Shown here in pieces: positions 24,578 to 35,252 of a DNA stretch of 42,022 nucleotides. Origin of the DNA: Fluviibacter sp964498255. Lineage in GTDB: Bacteria; Pseudomonadota; Gammaproteobacteria; Burkholderiales; Rhodocyclaceae. Made by a program: the position numbers and the translations under genes. Position 1 is the stretch's first letter. Each line of letters starts with the position of its first letter. The notes under the pieces were generated by a model. The model saw nothing but the letters and a program-made list of their open reading frames with translations, was not told where the DNA came from and made no database searches. The stretch lies in the NCBI GenBank assembly GCA_964498255.1, contig CAZCGW010000017.1, forward strand, positions 1 through 42,022, read 5' to 3'.

Positions 24578-25807
24578 ATGCGTCGTCGCGTCGTCGTCAC
24601 AGGATTGGGCGTTATTAGCCCTGTAGGTAACACCGTTACAGAAGCATGGGATAGCCTGCTTGCTGGTCGTAGTGGTATTACGGCAGTGACCCGTTTTGAC
24701 GTCAGCACCTTTCCTACACGTATTGCTGGTGAGGTCAAAGGTTTTAACGTGGCAGATTATCTGCCTGCCAAAGATGCTCGTCGCATGGACACATTTATTC
24801 ATTACGGCATGGCGGCTGGTATTCAAGCTGTTCGCGATGCTGGCCTGGGTGAAAGCCCTGCAGATGCCGAACGTATCGGTGTGTGTATCGGTTCGGGCAT
24901 TGGTGGCTTGCCACTGATCGAAGATACCAAGGCAACTTACGATGCCGCTGGTGTTCGTAAAATTTCTCCATTCTTTGTACCGGGTTCAATCATCAATATG
25001 ATCTCCGGTAATCTGTCGATCATGTTTGGTTTCAAGGGTCCGAATATTGCCCCGGTGACTGCATGTACAACAGGTCTGCATGCCATTGGTCTGGCCAGCC
25101 GTATGATTGAATACGGTGATGCTGATGTGATGGTTGCCGGTGGTGCAGAATCAACGATTTCTCCGTTGGGTCTGGGTGGCTTCTGTGCTGCCCGTGCGCT
25201 GTCTGAGCGCAATGATGATCCGGCGACTGCGAGTCGCCCATGGGATAAAGACCGCGATGGCTTTGTACTGGGTGAGGGTGCTGGCGTTATGGTGCTCGAA
25301 GAGTACGAACACGCTAAAGCCCGTGGCGCCAAGATTTATGCAGAGCTGAGCGGTTTTGGTATGAGCGGTGACGCCTATCATATGACGGCACCAGATACTG
25401 ATGGCCCTAAGCGCAGCATGCAAGCGGCGCTTAAGAATGCCGGCATCAATACGGATAACGTCCAGTACCTCAATGCCCATGGCACGTCGACCCCGCTGGG
25501 CGACAAGAACGAAACAGAAGCCATCAAGCTGCTGTTCGGTGCGGATGCCAAGAAACTGGTGGTTAACTCTACTAAGTCGATGACCGGTCACCTCCTCGGT
25601 GGTGCAGGCGGCTTGGAGTCGGTATTTACTGTGCTGGCGCTCCATCACCAGATTTCGCCACCGACCATCAACATCTTCAATCAGGATCCGGAATGTGATC
25701 TGGATTACTGTGCCAATACAGCACGTGAAATGAAGATCGATGTCGCCCTGAAGAACAACTTCGGCTTCGGCGGCACTAACGGCTCATTGGTCTTCAAACG
25801 CTTCTAA
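24578..25807 (+). CDS. fabF: 3-oxoacyl-ACP synthase II
   Basis: FabF elongates acyl-ACP with malonyl-ACP. The 409-residue thiolase-fold protein has the nucleophile Cys163 in VTACTTGLHAIG and the two histidines in NAHGTSTPLGD and KSMTGHLLGGAGG. The WDKDRDGFVLGEGAGVMVLEE block is characteristic. It follows acpP across a hairpin, and ends 5 bases before the YgfX-like gene, which may be read on the same mRNA. Confidence 0.97.
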   Translation: MRRRVVVTGLGVISPVGNTVTEAWDSLLAGRSGITAVTRFDVSTFPTRIAGEVKGFNVADYLPAKDARRMDTFIHYGMAAGIQAVRDAGLGESPADAERIGVCIGSGIGGLPLIEDTKATYDAAGVRKISPFFVPGSIINMISGNLSIMFGFKGPNIAPVTACTTGLHAIGLASRMIEYGDADVMVAGGAESTISPLGLGGFCAARALSERNDDPATASRPWDKDRDGFVLGEGAGVMVLEEYEHAKARGAKIYAELSGFGMSGDAYHMTAPDTDGPKRSMQAALKNAGINTDNVQYLNAHGTSTPLGDKNETEAIKLLFGADAKKLVVNSTKSMTGHLLGGAGGLESVFTVLALHHQISPPTINIFNQDPECDLDYCANTAREMKIDVALKNNFGFGGTNGSLVFKRF

Positions 25808-25812
25808 AGACT

Positions 25813-26247
25813 ATGATGCGCCGGCTTCAAATCCGGCCTGTTGCTTCGCGCCGCCTTCGGGCGGCGTTGCTTTTTCTATTGCTGCTATCTGTATTGAGCC
25901 TCAGCCAGAGTAGCCTTTCCGGATGGTCTCTAGCAGTCGTCGAGTTCTCTCTGATGGCTGTTTTTGTGCAAGCATGGCGTGCAGCATCACGCAGACCACC
26001 CGCCGTGGTGTTAACGTTCAGACCAATCAAGGCGCTGCTGACCGATCTTAATGGGGTTGAGACGTCTATCCACTGTACGCGTTTGAGCGTGTATCCCTGG
26101 CTGATCGTTCTACATGCCGAGATTCCGCAGCAAGGACGTCAGGTGATTATTTGGTTGCCGGATAGTCTGCCAGACTGTTCATCTGATCAATGGCGCCAGT
26201 TGCTGGTATGGGCCAAGCGTATGCGCCGTCAGGTTGCGATGCAATAA
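25813..26247 (+). CDS. YgfX-like small membrane protein
   Basis: A 144-residue protein with two adjacent hydrophobic segments at about residues 16-33 and 38-55, followed by a soluble part with the pattern YPWLIVLHAEI and VIIWLPDSL. This layout resembles the YgfX/CptA family, whose E. coli member is proposed to affect cell-shape proteins and is paired with the flavinator SdhE. No sdhE gene is present here. A member of this family near nadB and rpoE is a recurring betaproteobacterial arrangement. The assignment rests on layout and motif resemblance only. Confidence 0.6.
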   Translation: MMRRLQIRPVASRRLRAALLFLLLLSVLSLSQSSLSGWSLAVVEFSLMAVFVQAWRAASRRPPAVVLTFRPIKALLTDLNGVETSIHCTRLSVYPWLIVLHAEIPQQGRQVIIWLPDSLPDCSSDQWRQLLVWAKRMRRQVAMQ

Positions 26248-26254
26248 ACGCGTA

Positions 26255-27928
<1,674 letters not shown>

Positions 27929-28032
27929 TCTACAAGGTTAGAACGGAAACAGACATCAAACAGACAACAGATTCGTTACCGGATAGTGTTATTGCCATTA
28001 AAGGCAAAGAATCGGCAACTGAAGCAACGCTA

Positions 28033-28587
28033 TTGGCAGCTGCCAAGGCAGGTGATCGGGCGGCATTCGAATGCCTTGTCGTTGCATGTCAATCGCGCAT
28101 TCTGCGCTGGTTAACCCGTCTGACACAGGATCGCGCTGTTGCTGAAGAACTGCTGCAGGAATCACTATTCAAAGCCTTTGTATCCCTCGCCAGCTTCCGT
28201 GGTGAGGCTGCTTTTGCGACATGGCTGGCGCGAATTGCCCATAATACTTTTCTGGCCTGGAACAAGACGAATCGCCGAAGGCCTGATCAGGAGTCTTTGA
28301 CTGATGAGGTGGTTGCTTCAGATGCGGGGCTGGTGGACTGGCCAAGTTTTAGTGAAAGTCCCGAAACTTTGCTCTGGCAACACGAATTATCGGATTCTTT
28401 GGCTAAAGCTATGGCCGAATTGCCCGAAACACTGAGCCAGGCACTCACATTACGTGAGCAGGATGGCTTGAGTTATGAAGAAATTGCCCAAATTCAAGAA
28501 GTACCAATAGGTACCGTGCGCTCACGAATACATCGCGCCCGAGAATCTTTGTCGTTGACCCTTAAAGAATTGATGGAACCGGCATGA
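28033..28587 (+). CDS. rpoE: RNA polymerase sigma factor, RpoE/ECF type
   Basis: An ECF sigma factor controlling envelope stress. Region 2 (AEELLQESLFKAF, FRGEAAFATWLARIAHNTFL) binds the -10 element and core polymerase; region 4 (LSYEEIAQIQEVPIGTVRSRIHRARESL) binds the -35. As annotated it is 184 residues from a TTG at 28033, but this removes part of the usual N-terminus. The frame is open upstream to a stop at 27919-27921 with no ATG, GTG or TTG; an ATT at 27997 would give MKGKESATEATLLAAAKAGD and a normal 196-residue protein. The stop overlaps rseA as ATGA, and nadB lies divergently upstream. Confidence 0.9.
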   Translation: MAAAKAGDRAAFECLVVACQSRILRWLTRLTQDRAVAEELLQESLFKAFVSLASFRGEAAFATWLARIAHNTFLAWNKTNRRRPDQESLTDEVVASDAGLVDWPSFSESPETLLWQHELSDSLAKAMAELPETLSQALTLREQDGLSYEEIAQIQEVPIGTVRSRIHRARESLSLTLKELMEPA

Positions 28588-28859
28588 CACATCAAATGAC
28601 TGAACCTTTTACTGATGACCTGTTTGAACAGGAAACCAGGATGTCTTCACTAATAGATGGTGAAGGCTCGCTAGCGCTCGACGGGTTACTTATTAATCAG
28701 ACTGAAGTTCAACAGTACTACCGCTATCAGATAATTCGTCAGACATTGCGGGGCGTGGTTATGACTGCTGGCGCCCATGAAACGGGCACCTGGAGCCAGA
28801 CTCGGCTTACCCGGTTGTGGGCGCGTGTTGATGCCCGGACGGAAGGTCAAACATCCTGA
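28584..28859 (+). CDS. rseA: Short RseA-like anti-sigma factor
   Basis: A 91-residue protein whose first 60 residues match the cytoplasmic sigma-binding domain of RseA/MucA (MSSLIDGEGSLALDGLL, YYRYQIIRQTLRG). It overlaps rpoE by 4 bases, the expected place for its anti-sigma factor. E. coli RseA is 216 residues with a membrane helix and a periplasmic domain; both are absent here, and the 21 bases before rseC leave no room for a frameshifted remainder. No rseB follows. How the sigma factor is released is therefore not explained by the standard DegS/RseP cascade. The rseA name rests on domain and position. Confidence 0.8.
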   Translation: MTHQMTEPFTDDLFEQETRMSSLIDGEGSLALDGLLINQTEVQQYYRYQIIRQTLRGVVMTAGAHETGTWSQTRLTRLWARVDARTEGQTS

Positions 28860-28880
28860 ATTAGCGTAGGATTCGCACTT

Positions 28881-29354
28881 ATGGCAGAACGTGAAGCCCA
28901 AGTTATTGAAGTTATCCCATCAACCAGGCCTGAGGCGCCGGGTTTAGCTCGTCTTCAGTTTGAAGTTTCGGGGGGCTGTGGTCGATGTCACGAAACGGGT
29001 GGTTGTGGTGGCGTCAGCATTGCACAACCGCTTTGCAGCACACCCAAGACACTACTGGTTGCAGATGACTTAGGTGTGCAGGTTGGTAACAAAGTCTTGG
29101 TAGCCATTCCGGATGCCTTGCTGTCCCAGGGTATTACCCGTGCCTACCTGATTCCTCTGATCCTTTTGTTTTTCGGCAGCGCTTTAGGCGCTATCTTATT
29201 GCCCAATCTGACACCGCTGCAGTGGCAACTGACGCCCGATATCGGCGCCATCGCCGGTGCCGGTATCGGATTAATCGCTGCCTGGTGGCAATTACAACGT
29301 AATCAGCAATCCCGTGCCATGGTGGCGCCCCGTATTGTGCGTCGCCTTACCTGA
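28881..29354 (+). CDS. rseC: RseC/SoxR-reducing system protein
   Basis: A 157-residue RseC-family membrane protein. The N-terminal cytoplasmic part has cysteines at 33, 36, 42 and 52 (GGCGRCHETGGCGG), of the kind that binds an Fe-S cluster in RseC/RsxC-type systems. Two membrane helices follow, at about residues 92-112 and 121-138. In E. coli the rpoE operon is rpoE-rseA-rseB-rseC; here the order is the same without rseB. It may modulate the sigma factor or keep SoxR reduced; neither role is testable from sequence. Confidence 0.88.
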   Translation: MAEREAQVIEVIPSTRPEAPGLARLQFEVSGGCGRCHETGGCGGVSIAQPLCSTPKTLLVADDLGVQVGNKVLVAIPDALLSQGITRAYLIPLILLFFGSALGAILLPNLTPLQWQLTPDIGAIAGAGIGLIAAWWQLQRNQQSRAMVAPRIVRRLT

Positions 29355-29370
29355 TTTTTCTCTGCTTCTC

Positions 29371-30834
29371 ATGATGACCTTAGCAATGAACCTTTCGTAC
29401 AAGCGCTTCCTGCAAATCTGCCTAATTTGTTTGTCGCTGTCGGTCAGCGGCTTGGCTGTTGCACAAAGCCGTGGCTTACCCGATTTTGTAGAGCTCGCTG
29501 AAAAGCAGTCGCCTTCTGTCGTGAATATCAGTACGGTACAAAACAATCGGGGCAGGGCGACGAGTAACGGGATGCCGATGGACCCTACCGATCCTGCCTA
29601 CGAAATTTTCCGCCGTTTCTTTCCGCAGGCACCAGGGAATGGGCAGCCCCAGCAGGAAAACCGGTCGTTGGGTTCTGGTTTCATCATCACACCCGATGGC
29701 TATGTCATGACCAATGCGCATGTCATTGATGGTGCAGATGAAGTTACGGTAAAACTACTGGATAAGCGAGAGTTCCGCGCCAAGGTGATCGGTGCCGATA
29801 AGCGTACTGATGTCGCTTTGCTAAAAATCGATGCTAATGGACTGCCCGCCGTCAAACTGGGAGACTCTGCTAGCCTGAAACCGGGTGAATGGGTTGTTGC
29901 AATTGGCAGCCCCTTTGGCTTCGAACATTCTGTTACTGCAGGCATTGTCAGTGCCAAGGGGCGTGCGTTGCCTCAGGAAAACTATGTGCCGTTTATCCAG
30001 ACCGATGTTGCGATTAATCCGGGGAATTCGGGTGGCCCGTTATTTAACCTGCGCGGAGAAGTTGTGGGTATTAACTCGCAGATCTTTAGTCGATCAGGGG
30101 GTTTCATGGGGATTTCTTTTGCGATTCCCATCGACCTGGCCATGGATATTCAACAGCAGTTACGCTCTAAAGGCCGTGCCAGCCATGGCCGGATGGGTGT
30201 ATCGATTCAGGAAGTCACCCGTGAAGTTGCTGAGGCATTTGGATTGCCCAAGTCCGGTGGCGCCCTAGTGAACAGTGTGGAACCAAATGGCCCGGCTGCT
30301 CGTGCCGGTATCGAACCGGGCGATGTCATCCTCAAATTTGATGGTAAAGCGATTACCGTGTCCAGCGACCTGCCACGCATGGTCGGCGCTCTTAAACCGG
30401 GTACGAAATCCCAGGTGGAAATATGGCGCAAGGGGCAGGTGCGTACGGTCAGCGTGACCATCGGCGAATTTCAGGAGGATCGCGTTGCTTCCAACAAGCC
30501 GGCGGGCCGAGGCGTAGGTGAAGCAACCAACAGCCGTTTAGGCATCGCGGTTTCCGATCTGACTGCCGAACAAAAGCAGCAGATGCGTCTGAATGCCGGC
30601 ATTCTGGTGGTAGATATCCGTCCGGGTAGCCGGGTTGATTTGAGGCCAGGTGACATTATTCTGGCTGTCACGGCCAAGGGCGACACCCAAGATGTGCGCT
30701 CGGCACAGCAATTCAATCAGATCATTGCCCAAATGGATGCCAAAGCGCCAGCAACATTGCTGATTCGCCGATCCAATGTGCAGATCTTTGTGCCGATTCC
30801 TCAGGCGCAACCGGCTCAGCCGGGGCTACGCTAA
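29371..30834 (+). CDS. degP: Periplasmic serine protease DegP/MucD
   Basis: A DegP/HtrA-family protease and chaperone that removes misfolded envelope proteins. It has a signal peptide ending near AVAQ (about residue 32 from this start), then a trypsin-like domain with the His in MTNAHVIDG, the Asp in KRTDVALLKI and the Ser in NPGNSGGPLF. Two PDZ domains follow (from RMGVSIQEV and from NSRLGIAVSDL). The length of 487 residues fits MucD. ATGs at 29371, 29374 and 29386 are all possible; no ribosome-binding site decides. The place at the end of rpoE-rseA-rseC fits a sigma-E-controlled envelope protease. Confidence 0.93.
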   Translation: MMTLAMNLSYKRFLQICLICLSLSVSGLAVAQSRGLPDFVELAEKQSPSVVNISTVQNNRGRATSNGMPMDPTDPAYEIFRRFFPQAPGNGQPQQENRSLGSGFIITPDGYVMTNAHVIDGADEVTVKLLDKREFRAKVIGADKRTDVALLKIDANGLPAVKLGDSASLKPGEWVVAIGSPFGFEHSVTAGIVSAKGRALPQENYVPFIQTDVAINPGNSGGPLFNLRGEVVGINSQIFSRSGGFMGISFAIPIDLAMDIQQQLRSKGRASHGRMGVSIQEVTREVAEAFGLPKSGGALVNSVEPNGPAARAGIEPGDVILKFDGKAITVSSDLPRMVGALKPGTKSQVEIWRKGQVRTVSVTIGEFQEDRVASNKPAGRGVGEATNSRLGIAVSDLTAEQKQQMRLNAGILVVDIRPGSRVDLRPGDIILAVTAKGDTQDVRSAQQFNQIIAQMDAKAPATLLIRRSNVQIFVPIPQAQPAQPGLR

Positions 30835-30845
30835 AGCGCCAGAAA

Positions 30846-30872
30846 AGGCTGGCTCGTCAAGACCGCCAGCCT
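30846..30872 (+). other. Stem-loop downstream of degP
   Basis: AGGCTGGC (30846-30853) and GCCAGCCT (30865-30872) form a perfect 8-base stem with an 11-base loop, beginning 12 bases after the degP stop. There is no U-tract, so it is more likely an mRNA 3'-end stabiliser or Rho-linked element than an intrinsic terminator. Confidence 0.4.
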
Positions 30873-30906
30873 GAGCCCTGATCCGGTAGAATATCGGGTT
30901 GATCAG

Positions 30907-30924
30907 GCGCTTTTGAAGCGCTTC
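30907..30924. repeat. Overlapping palindromes upstream of lepA
   Basis: GCGCTT-TTG-AAGCGC (30907-30921) overlaps the perfect 10-base palindrome GAAGCGCTTC (30915-30924), 44-61 bases before the lepA start. It may be an operator or leader hairpin for the lepA operon; no factor is recognised. Confidence 0.35.
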
Positions 30925-30967
30925 TACTGCACTTATTGCCAGCTTGTTGCTGGAAAAATGGAATTCC

Positions 30968-32761
30968 GTGAAGCACATACGTAACTTTTCGATTATTGCC
31001 CACATTGACCATGGGAAATCCACCCTGGCTGATCGTCTGATTCAGCGTTGTGGCGGCTTGTCAGACCGTGAAATGGAAGCCCAGGTTCTGGACTCGATGG
31101 ATATCGAAAAGGAACGGGGAATCACCATTAAAGCGCAAACAGCGGCGCTGGATTACAAAGCAAAAGATGGTCAGGTTTATCGTTTGAACCTGATTGATAC
31201 CCCGGGGCACGTCGACTTTTCCTATGAAGTTTCACGTTCGCTATCTGCGTGCGAGGGTGCCTTACTGGTCGTTGATGCGTCGCAGGGCGTCGAAGCCCAA
31301 ACAGTTGCAAACTGCTACACCGCCCTGGATCTGGGTGTGGAAGTAGTGCCTGTATTGAACAAGATTGATCTGCCTTCAGCCAGCCCAGATACGGCACGTG
31401 CTGAAATCGAAGACGTTATTGGTATTGATGCTACTGAAGCTGTAGAAGCCAGTGCAAAAACCGGTATCGGCATTGACGACATTCTCGAGCAGATCGTTCA
31501 GAAGGTGCCCGAGCCTAAAGGCGACATCGATGCGCCATTGAAAGCCTTGATCGTTGACTCCTGGTTCGATAACTATGTCGGCGTGGTCATGCTGGTGCGC
31601 GTCATTGATGGCGTGCTTAAACCTAAAGACCGCATGAAGCTGATGTCGACCGGCTCGACACACCTGTGCGAACAGGTCGGTATCTTTACCCCCAAATCCA
31701 AGCAACAGCCACAACTATCGGCGGGTGAAGTGGGCTTTATCATTTCCAATATCAAGGAACTGAAAGCTGCCCGCGTGGGTGACACGATTACGCTGGCAGA
31801 TCGTCCTGCCGAACAGGCACTTGAAGGTTTTAAGGAAATCAAACCGCAGGTGTTTGCCGGTTTGTATCCGGTAGAGCCGAACGAATATGAGCAACTGCGT
31901 GATTCGCTGGAAAAGCTGCAGTTGAACGATGCCGCCTTACAGTTTGAACCCGAAGTCTCGCAAGCGCTGGGCTTTGGTTTCCGTTGTGGCTTCCTCGGCT
32001 TGTTGCACATGGAAATTGTGCAGGAGCGCCTGGAACGTGAATTCGACATGGATCTCATTACGACGGCACCGACCGTGGTTTATGAGGTGCGTCTACGTAA
32101 TGGTGAAGAGATCGTCGTTGAAAATCCTTCACGCTTACCGGACATCGGCAAGATTGAGGAAATCCGCGAGCCGATCATCACGGCCTTTATTTTCCTGCCT
32201 CAGGACTATGTGGGGTCGGTAATTACGCTCTGTAACCAGAAGCGTGGCTCGCAAATTGATATGCGTTACCACGGTCGCCAGGTGCAGATGATTTATGAAT
32301 TGCCACTGTCGGAAGTGGTATTCGACTTCTTCGATAAGCTCAAATCAGTGTCACGTGGTTACGCATCACTGGATTACGAGTTCAAGGAATATCGCACGGC
32401 TGATATGGTGAAGCTGGACGTGCTAATCAACGGTGATAAGGTCGATGCCTTGTCGTTGATCGTTCACCGTTCTACCTCGGTATATCGTGGTCGTGAACTG
32501 GTTAGCAAAATGCGCGAGCTAATTCCTCGCCAGATGTATGACGTGGCAATTCAAGCAGCGCTGGGTGCACAAATTATTGCGCGCGAAACCGTTAAGGCTA
32601 TGCGTAAGGACGTTCTCGCCAAGTGCTATGGTGGCGATATATCCCGTAAGAAGAAGCTGCTAGAAAAGCAGAAGGCTGGTAAGAAGCGTATGAAGCAGAT
32701 TGGCACGGTGGAAGTGCCGCAGGAAGCCTTCCTGGCGGTGCTGCGTGTTGACGGCAAATAA
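30968..32761 (+). CDS. lepA: Elongation factor 4
   Basis: LepA is a translational GTPase that binds ribosomes and affects initiation or back-translocation. From the GTG at 30968 it has 597 residues and the family N-terminus MKHIRNFSIIAHIDHGKSTL, with the P-loop AHIDHGKS at 11-18 and later DTPGHVDF and NKIDLP. The LepA-specific C-terminal domain ends in KKKLLEKQKAGKKRMKQIG. The GTG is preferred because it reproduces the conserved start; an in-frame TTG at 30944 would add 8 residues. It heads the lepA-lepB-rnc-era-recO-pdxJ-acpS run. Confidence 0.97.
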   Translation: MKHIRNFSIIAHIDHGKSTLADRLIQRCGGLSDREMEAQVLDSMDIEKERGITIKAQTAALDYKAKDGQVYRLNLIDTPGHVDFSYEVSRSLSACEGALLVVDASQGVEAQTVANCYTALDLGVEVVPVLNKIDLPSASPDTARAEIEDVIGIDATEAVEASAKTGIGIDDILEQIVQKVPEPKGDIDAPLKALIVDSWFDNYVGVVMLVRVIDGVLKPKDRMKLMSTGSTHLCEQVGIFTPKSKQQPQLSAGEVGFIISNIKELKAARVGDTITLADRPAEQALEGFKEIKPQVFAGLYPVEPNEYEQLRDSLEKLQLNDAALQFEPEVSQALGFGFRCGFLGLLHMEIVQERLEREFDMDLITTAPTVVYEVRLRNGEEIVVENPSRLPDIGKIEEIREPIITAFIFLPQDYVGSVITLCNQKRGSQIDMRYHGRQVQMIYELPLSEVVFDFFDKLKSVSRGYASLDYEFKEYRTADMVKLDVLINGDKVDALSLIVHRSTSVYRGRELVSKMRELIPRQMYDVAIQAALGAQIIARETVKAMRKDVLAKCYGGDISRKKKLLEKQKAGKKRMKQIGTVEVPQEAFLAVLRVDGK

Positions 32762-32794
32762 CTCGATAGCAAAAATTAAGTACGGAACGACTGA

Positions 32795-33583
32795 ATGAAT
32801 TTTGCACTGATTCTTTTTCTGATCACCCTGGCTACCGGCATTCTCTGGCTGATTGATGTGCTCTATGCCCGTAAGTTACGAGCACCGGGCAGCAAGAATC
32901 CGATCTGGGTAGAATGGGGCGCTAGCCTGTTTCCGGTAATCCTGGCTGTCTTTGCACTACGCTCATTTGTTGTGGAGCCGTTCAAGATTCCATCGGGTTC
33001 GATGATTCCAACTCTGCAGGTTGGCGACTATATTCTGGTCAATAAATTCACCTACGGCTTGCGTTTACCGATCGTCGGCACAGAGGTTGTTTCAGGGAAT
33101 CCAGTCGCTCGTGGTGATGTGGTTGTTTTCCGGTATCCGCCTGAACCTAATGTTGATTACATCAAACGCGTGATTGGCTTGCCGGGTGATACGGTGAGCT
33201 ATCAGAATAAACAGCTGAGCATTAATGGTGTGCCTGTTCCTCGTTCGTCAGAAGCCGATTATCTGCACGCTGATCGTATGTACTATTCGAAGCAGTATCA
33301 AGAGACCTTGAATGGCATTACCTACAACACGCTGAATGACGCGGATGCGCCAGCCTTTGTGCCTGATGTTGCACGCTTTCCGTATCGTGATCAGTGCCGC
33401 TATGACAGTACAGGTTTCGTTTGCAAAGTGCCGGCAGACAATTACTTCGTGATGGGTGATAACCGAGATAATAGTAAAGATAGTCGCGTCTGGGGTTTTG
33501 TCCCTGACGGCAACATCGTCGGCAAAGCCTTTTTCATCTGGTTCCATTGGGGCGATCTGGGCCGTATTGGCTCTTTCCGCTAA
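32795..33583 (+). CDS. lepB: Signal peptidase I
   Basis: LepB removes signal peptides from proteins exported through Sec or Tat. The 262-residue membrane protein has hydrophobic segments at about residues 3-24 and 44-61, then the periplasmic catalytic part: Ser69 in PSGSMIPTLQ, and Lys124 in DYIKRVIGLPGD as the general base. The GDNRDNSKDSR box follows. A cysteine pair lies in the insert (DQCRYDSTGFVCKV), as in the disulfide-containing proteobacterial forms. It sits between lepA and rnc, as usual. Confidence 0.96.
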   Translation: MNFALILFLITLATGILWLIDVLYARKLRAPGSKNPIWVEWGASLFPVILAVFALRSFVVEPFKIPSGSMIPTLQVGDYILVNKFTYGLRLPIVGTEVVSGNPVARGDVVVFRYPPEPNVDYIKRVIGLPGDTVSYQNKQLSINGVPVPRSSEADYLHADRMYYSKQYQETLNGITYNTLNDADAPAFVPDVARFPYRDQCRYDSTGFVCKVPADNYFVMGDNRDNSKDSRVWGFVPDGNIVGKAFFIWFHWGDLGRIGSFR

Positions 33584-33595
33584 GCAAGATCCGGT

Positions 33596-34327
33596 ATGAC
33601 TCAAACTGGTCAGCGCCCCGTAACGGCCCAGAACCGACTGGCTTCACTTGAGTCTGCCATTGGCTATCAATTTCGTGACCAGGCCCTGCTTGATCAGGCG
33701 CTGACGCATCGTAGCTATGGTCGAGACCACTATGAACGTCTGGAGTTTCTAGGAGACTCGATTCTCAATGCGGTAGTCGCAGAGGCACTCTTTCAGACCT
33801 TTCCGGATCTGCCAGAAGGTGATCTTTCTCGCTTGCGCGCAAATCTGGTATGTCAGGATCAACTCGTCACTGTGGCCGGCGATCTTTCAATCAGTCGATA
33901 CTTGCGGCTAGGTGAGGGTGAGCTCAAGAGCGGCGGGCAGAATCGCCCATCCATTATGGCTGATACAGTTGAAGCACTTTACGGGGCTATCTGGCAGGAT
34001 GCTGGCTTTGAAACAGCGCGCCGGGTGATCCTGTCAAGTTTTACCCTGCGTATCAATGCGATCGACCTGAATAAACTACCATCGGCCAAAGACGCCAAGA
34101 CACGTTTGCAGGAATGGCTGCAGGGCCGTCGTCTACCGCTGCCTGTTTATGATACGCCCATGGTGAGCGGCGCTGCGCATGCACAGACTTTTGAAGTGTT
34201 GTGTCATATTGCCGAGCATCAGATTCAAACCTGCGGCAAAGGCCCAACGCGTCGGGCGGCCGAACAACAGGCTGCTGAAATGGCGCTTGCACAACTAGAA
34301 GCTGTTCTCCAGGATAAAAAGCGATGA
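33596..34327 (+). CDS. rnc: Ribonuclease III
   Basis: RNase III cleaves double-stranded RNA, including the 30S rRNA precursor. The 243-residue protein has the signature HYERLEFLGDSILN at about 42-55, whose acidic residues bind magnesium, and the second acidic site in DTVEALYGAIW. The C-terminal double-stranded RNA-binding domain runs from about 160 and ends in GPTRRAAEQQAAEMALAQL. Its stop overlaps the era start as ATGA; in E. coli the rnc-era mRNA is autoregulated by RNase III cleavage upstream of rnc. Confidence 0.97.
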   Translation: MTQTGQRPVTAQNRLASLESAIGYQFRDQALLDQALTHRSYGRDHYERLEFLGDSILNAVVAEALFQTFPDLPEGDLSRLRANLVCQDQLVTVAGDLSISRYLRLGEGELKSGGQNRPSIMADTVEALYGAIWQDAGFETARRVILSSFTLRINAIDLNKLPSAKDAKTRLQEWLQGRRLPLPVYDTPMVSGAAHAQTFEVLCHIAEHQIQTCGKGPTRRAAEQQAAEMALAQLEAVLQDKKR

Positions 34328-35235
34328 CCGAACTTCCGATTGAATTGTCTGAACAATCAGAGCCCGCAGGACTTGTGGCGCTGGTCGGAAGACCGAATGT
34401 TGGTAAATCGACGTTGTTGAACCGTTTGATTGGTGAAAAGCTCAGCATTACATCCCGTAAGGCGCAAACAACACGTCACCGCATTATGGGCGTGCGTACT
34501 GACGATGATGCTCAGTATGTTTTTGTAGATACACCGGGTTTTCAGACTAAACATAGTTCGGCGCTTAATCGCACGATGAATCGCGGTGTGACACAGGCCT
34601 TGCAGGAAGTCGATGTGATCTGCTTTGTGATTGAAGCAGGGCGCTTTGGTGATCCTGACCGCAAGGTTCTGGCGCTGCTGCCAGAAGACAAACCTGTCAT
34701 TCTTGTGCTCAATAAAATCGATGAGCTTAAAGACAAGGCGGCATTGCTACCATTTGTAGCAAAGCTAGCTGAACTGCGTGAGTGGGCGGCCGTGGTGCCG
34801 GTTAGCGCCGAGAAGGGTACGCAAACAGATGCGTTACTCGGTGAGATACGCAACGCACTCCCGAAGCAGGGCTTTCTGTACGACCCCGACACCCTCACTG
34901 ATCGCAGCGAACGTTTCATTGCCTCCGAATACATCCGGGAAAAGCTTTTCCGTCTACTGGGCGACGAGTTACCTTATGCGGCAACGGTGGAGATTGAAAA
35001 GTTCGAAACCGAAGGTGAGTTACGCCGGATTTTTGCAGCCATTGTGGTGGATCGTGAATCCCACAAACCCATGATCATTGGCCGTAACGGCGAAACGCTT
35101 AAACGCATTGCTTCAGAAGCCCGTCAGGATATGACACGCATGTTTGGCGGCACGGTGTATCTGGAACTCTGGGTCAAGGTTAAATCGGGCTGGGCAGACG
35201 ATGAACGTCTGCTACGCACCCTGGGCTACGAATAA
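34324..35235 (+). CDS. era: GTPase Era
   Basis: Era binds the 3' end of 16S rRNA and assists 30S assembly. The 303-residue protein has P-loop GRPNVGKSTLLNRL at about residues 22-35, the effector region TTRHRIMG, DTPGF and NKID. The C-terminal KH domain is recognisable by MIIGRNGETLKRIASEAR. The first 16 residues are a short extension. Overlap with rnc (ATGA) and the close follow-up by recO, 17 bases later, mark them as one operon. Confidence 0.97.
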   Translation: MTELPIELSEQSEPAGLVALVGRPNVGKSTLLNRLIGEKLSITSRKAQTTRHRIMGVRTDDDAQYVFVDTPGFQTKHSSALNRTMNRGVTQALQEVDVICFVIEAGRFGDPDRKVLALLPEDKPVILVLNKIDELKDKAALLPFVAKLAELREWAAVVPVSAEKGTQTDALLGEIRNALPKQGFLYDPDTLTDRSERFIASEYIREKLFRLLGDELPYAATVEIEKFETEGELRRIFAAIVVDRESHKPMIIGRNGETLKRIASEARQDMTRMFGGTVYLELWVKVKSGWADDERLLRTLGYE

Positions 35236-35252
35236 TTACCCAGTAAACTGGT

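Noticed and set aside
27929..28032. Sigma-E autoregulated promoter upstream of rpoE
   Set aside because: GGAAAC near 27945 recalls the -35 GGAAC element, but no matching -10 was found at the right distance.
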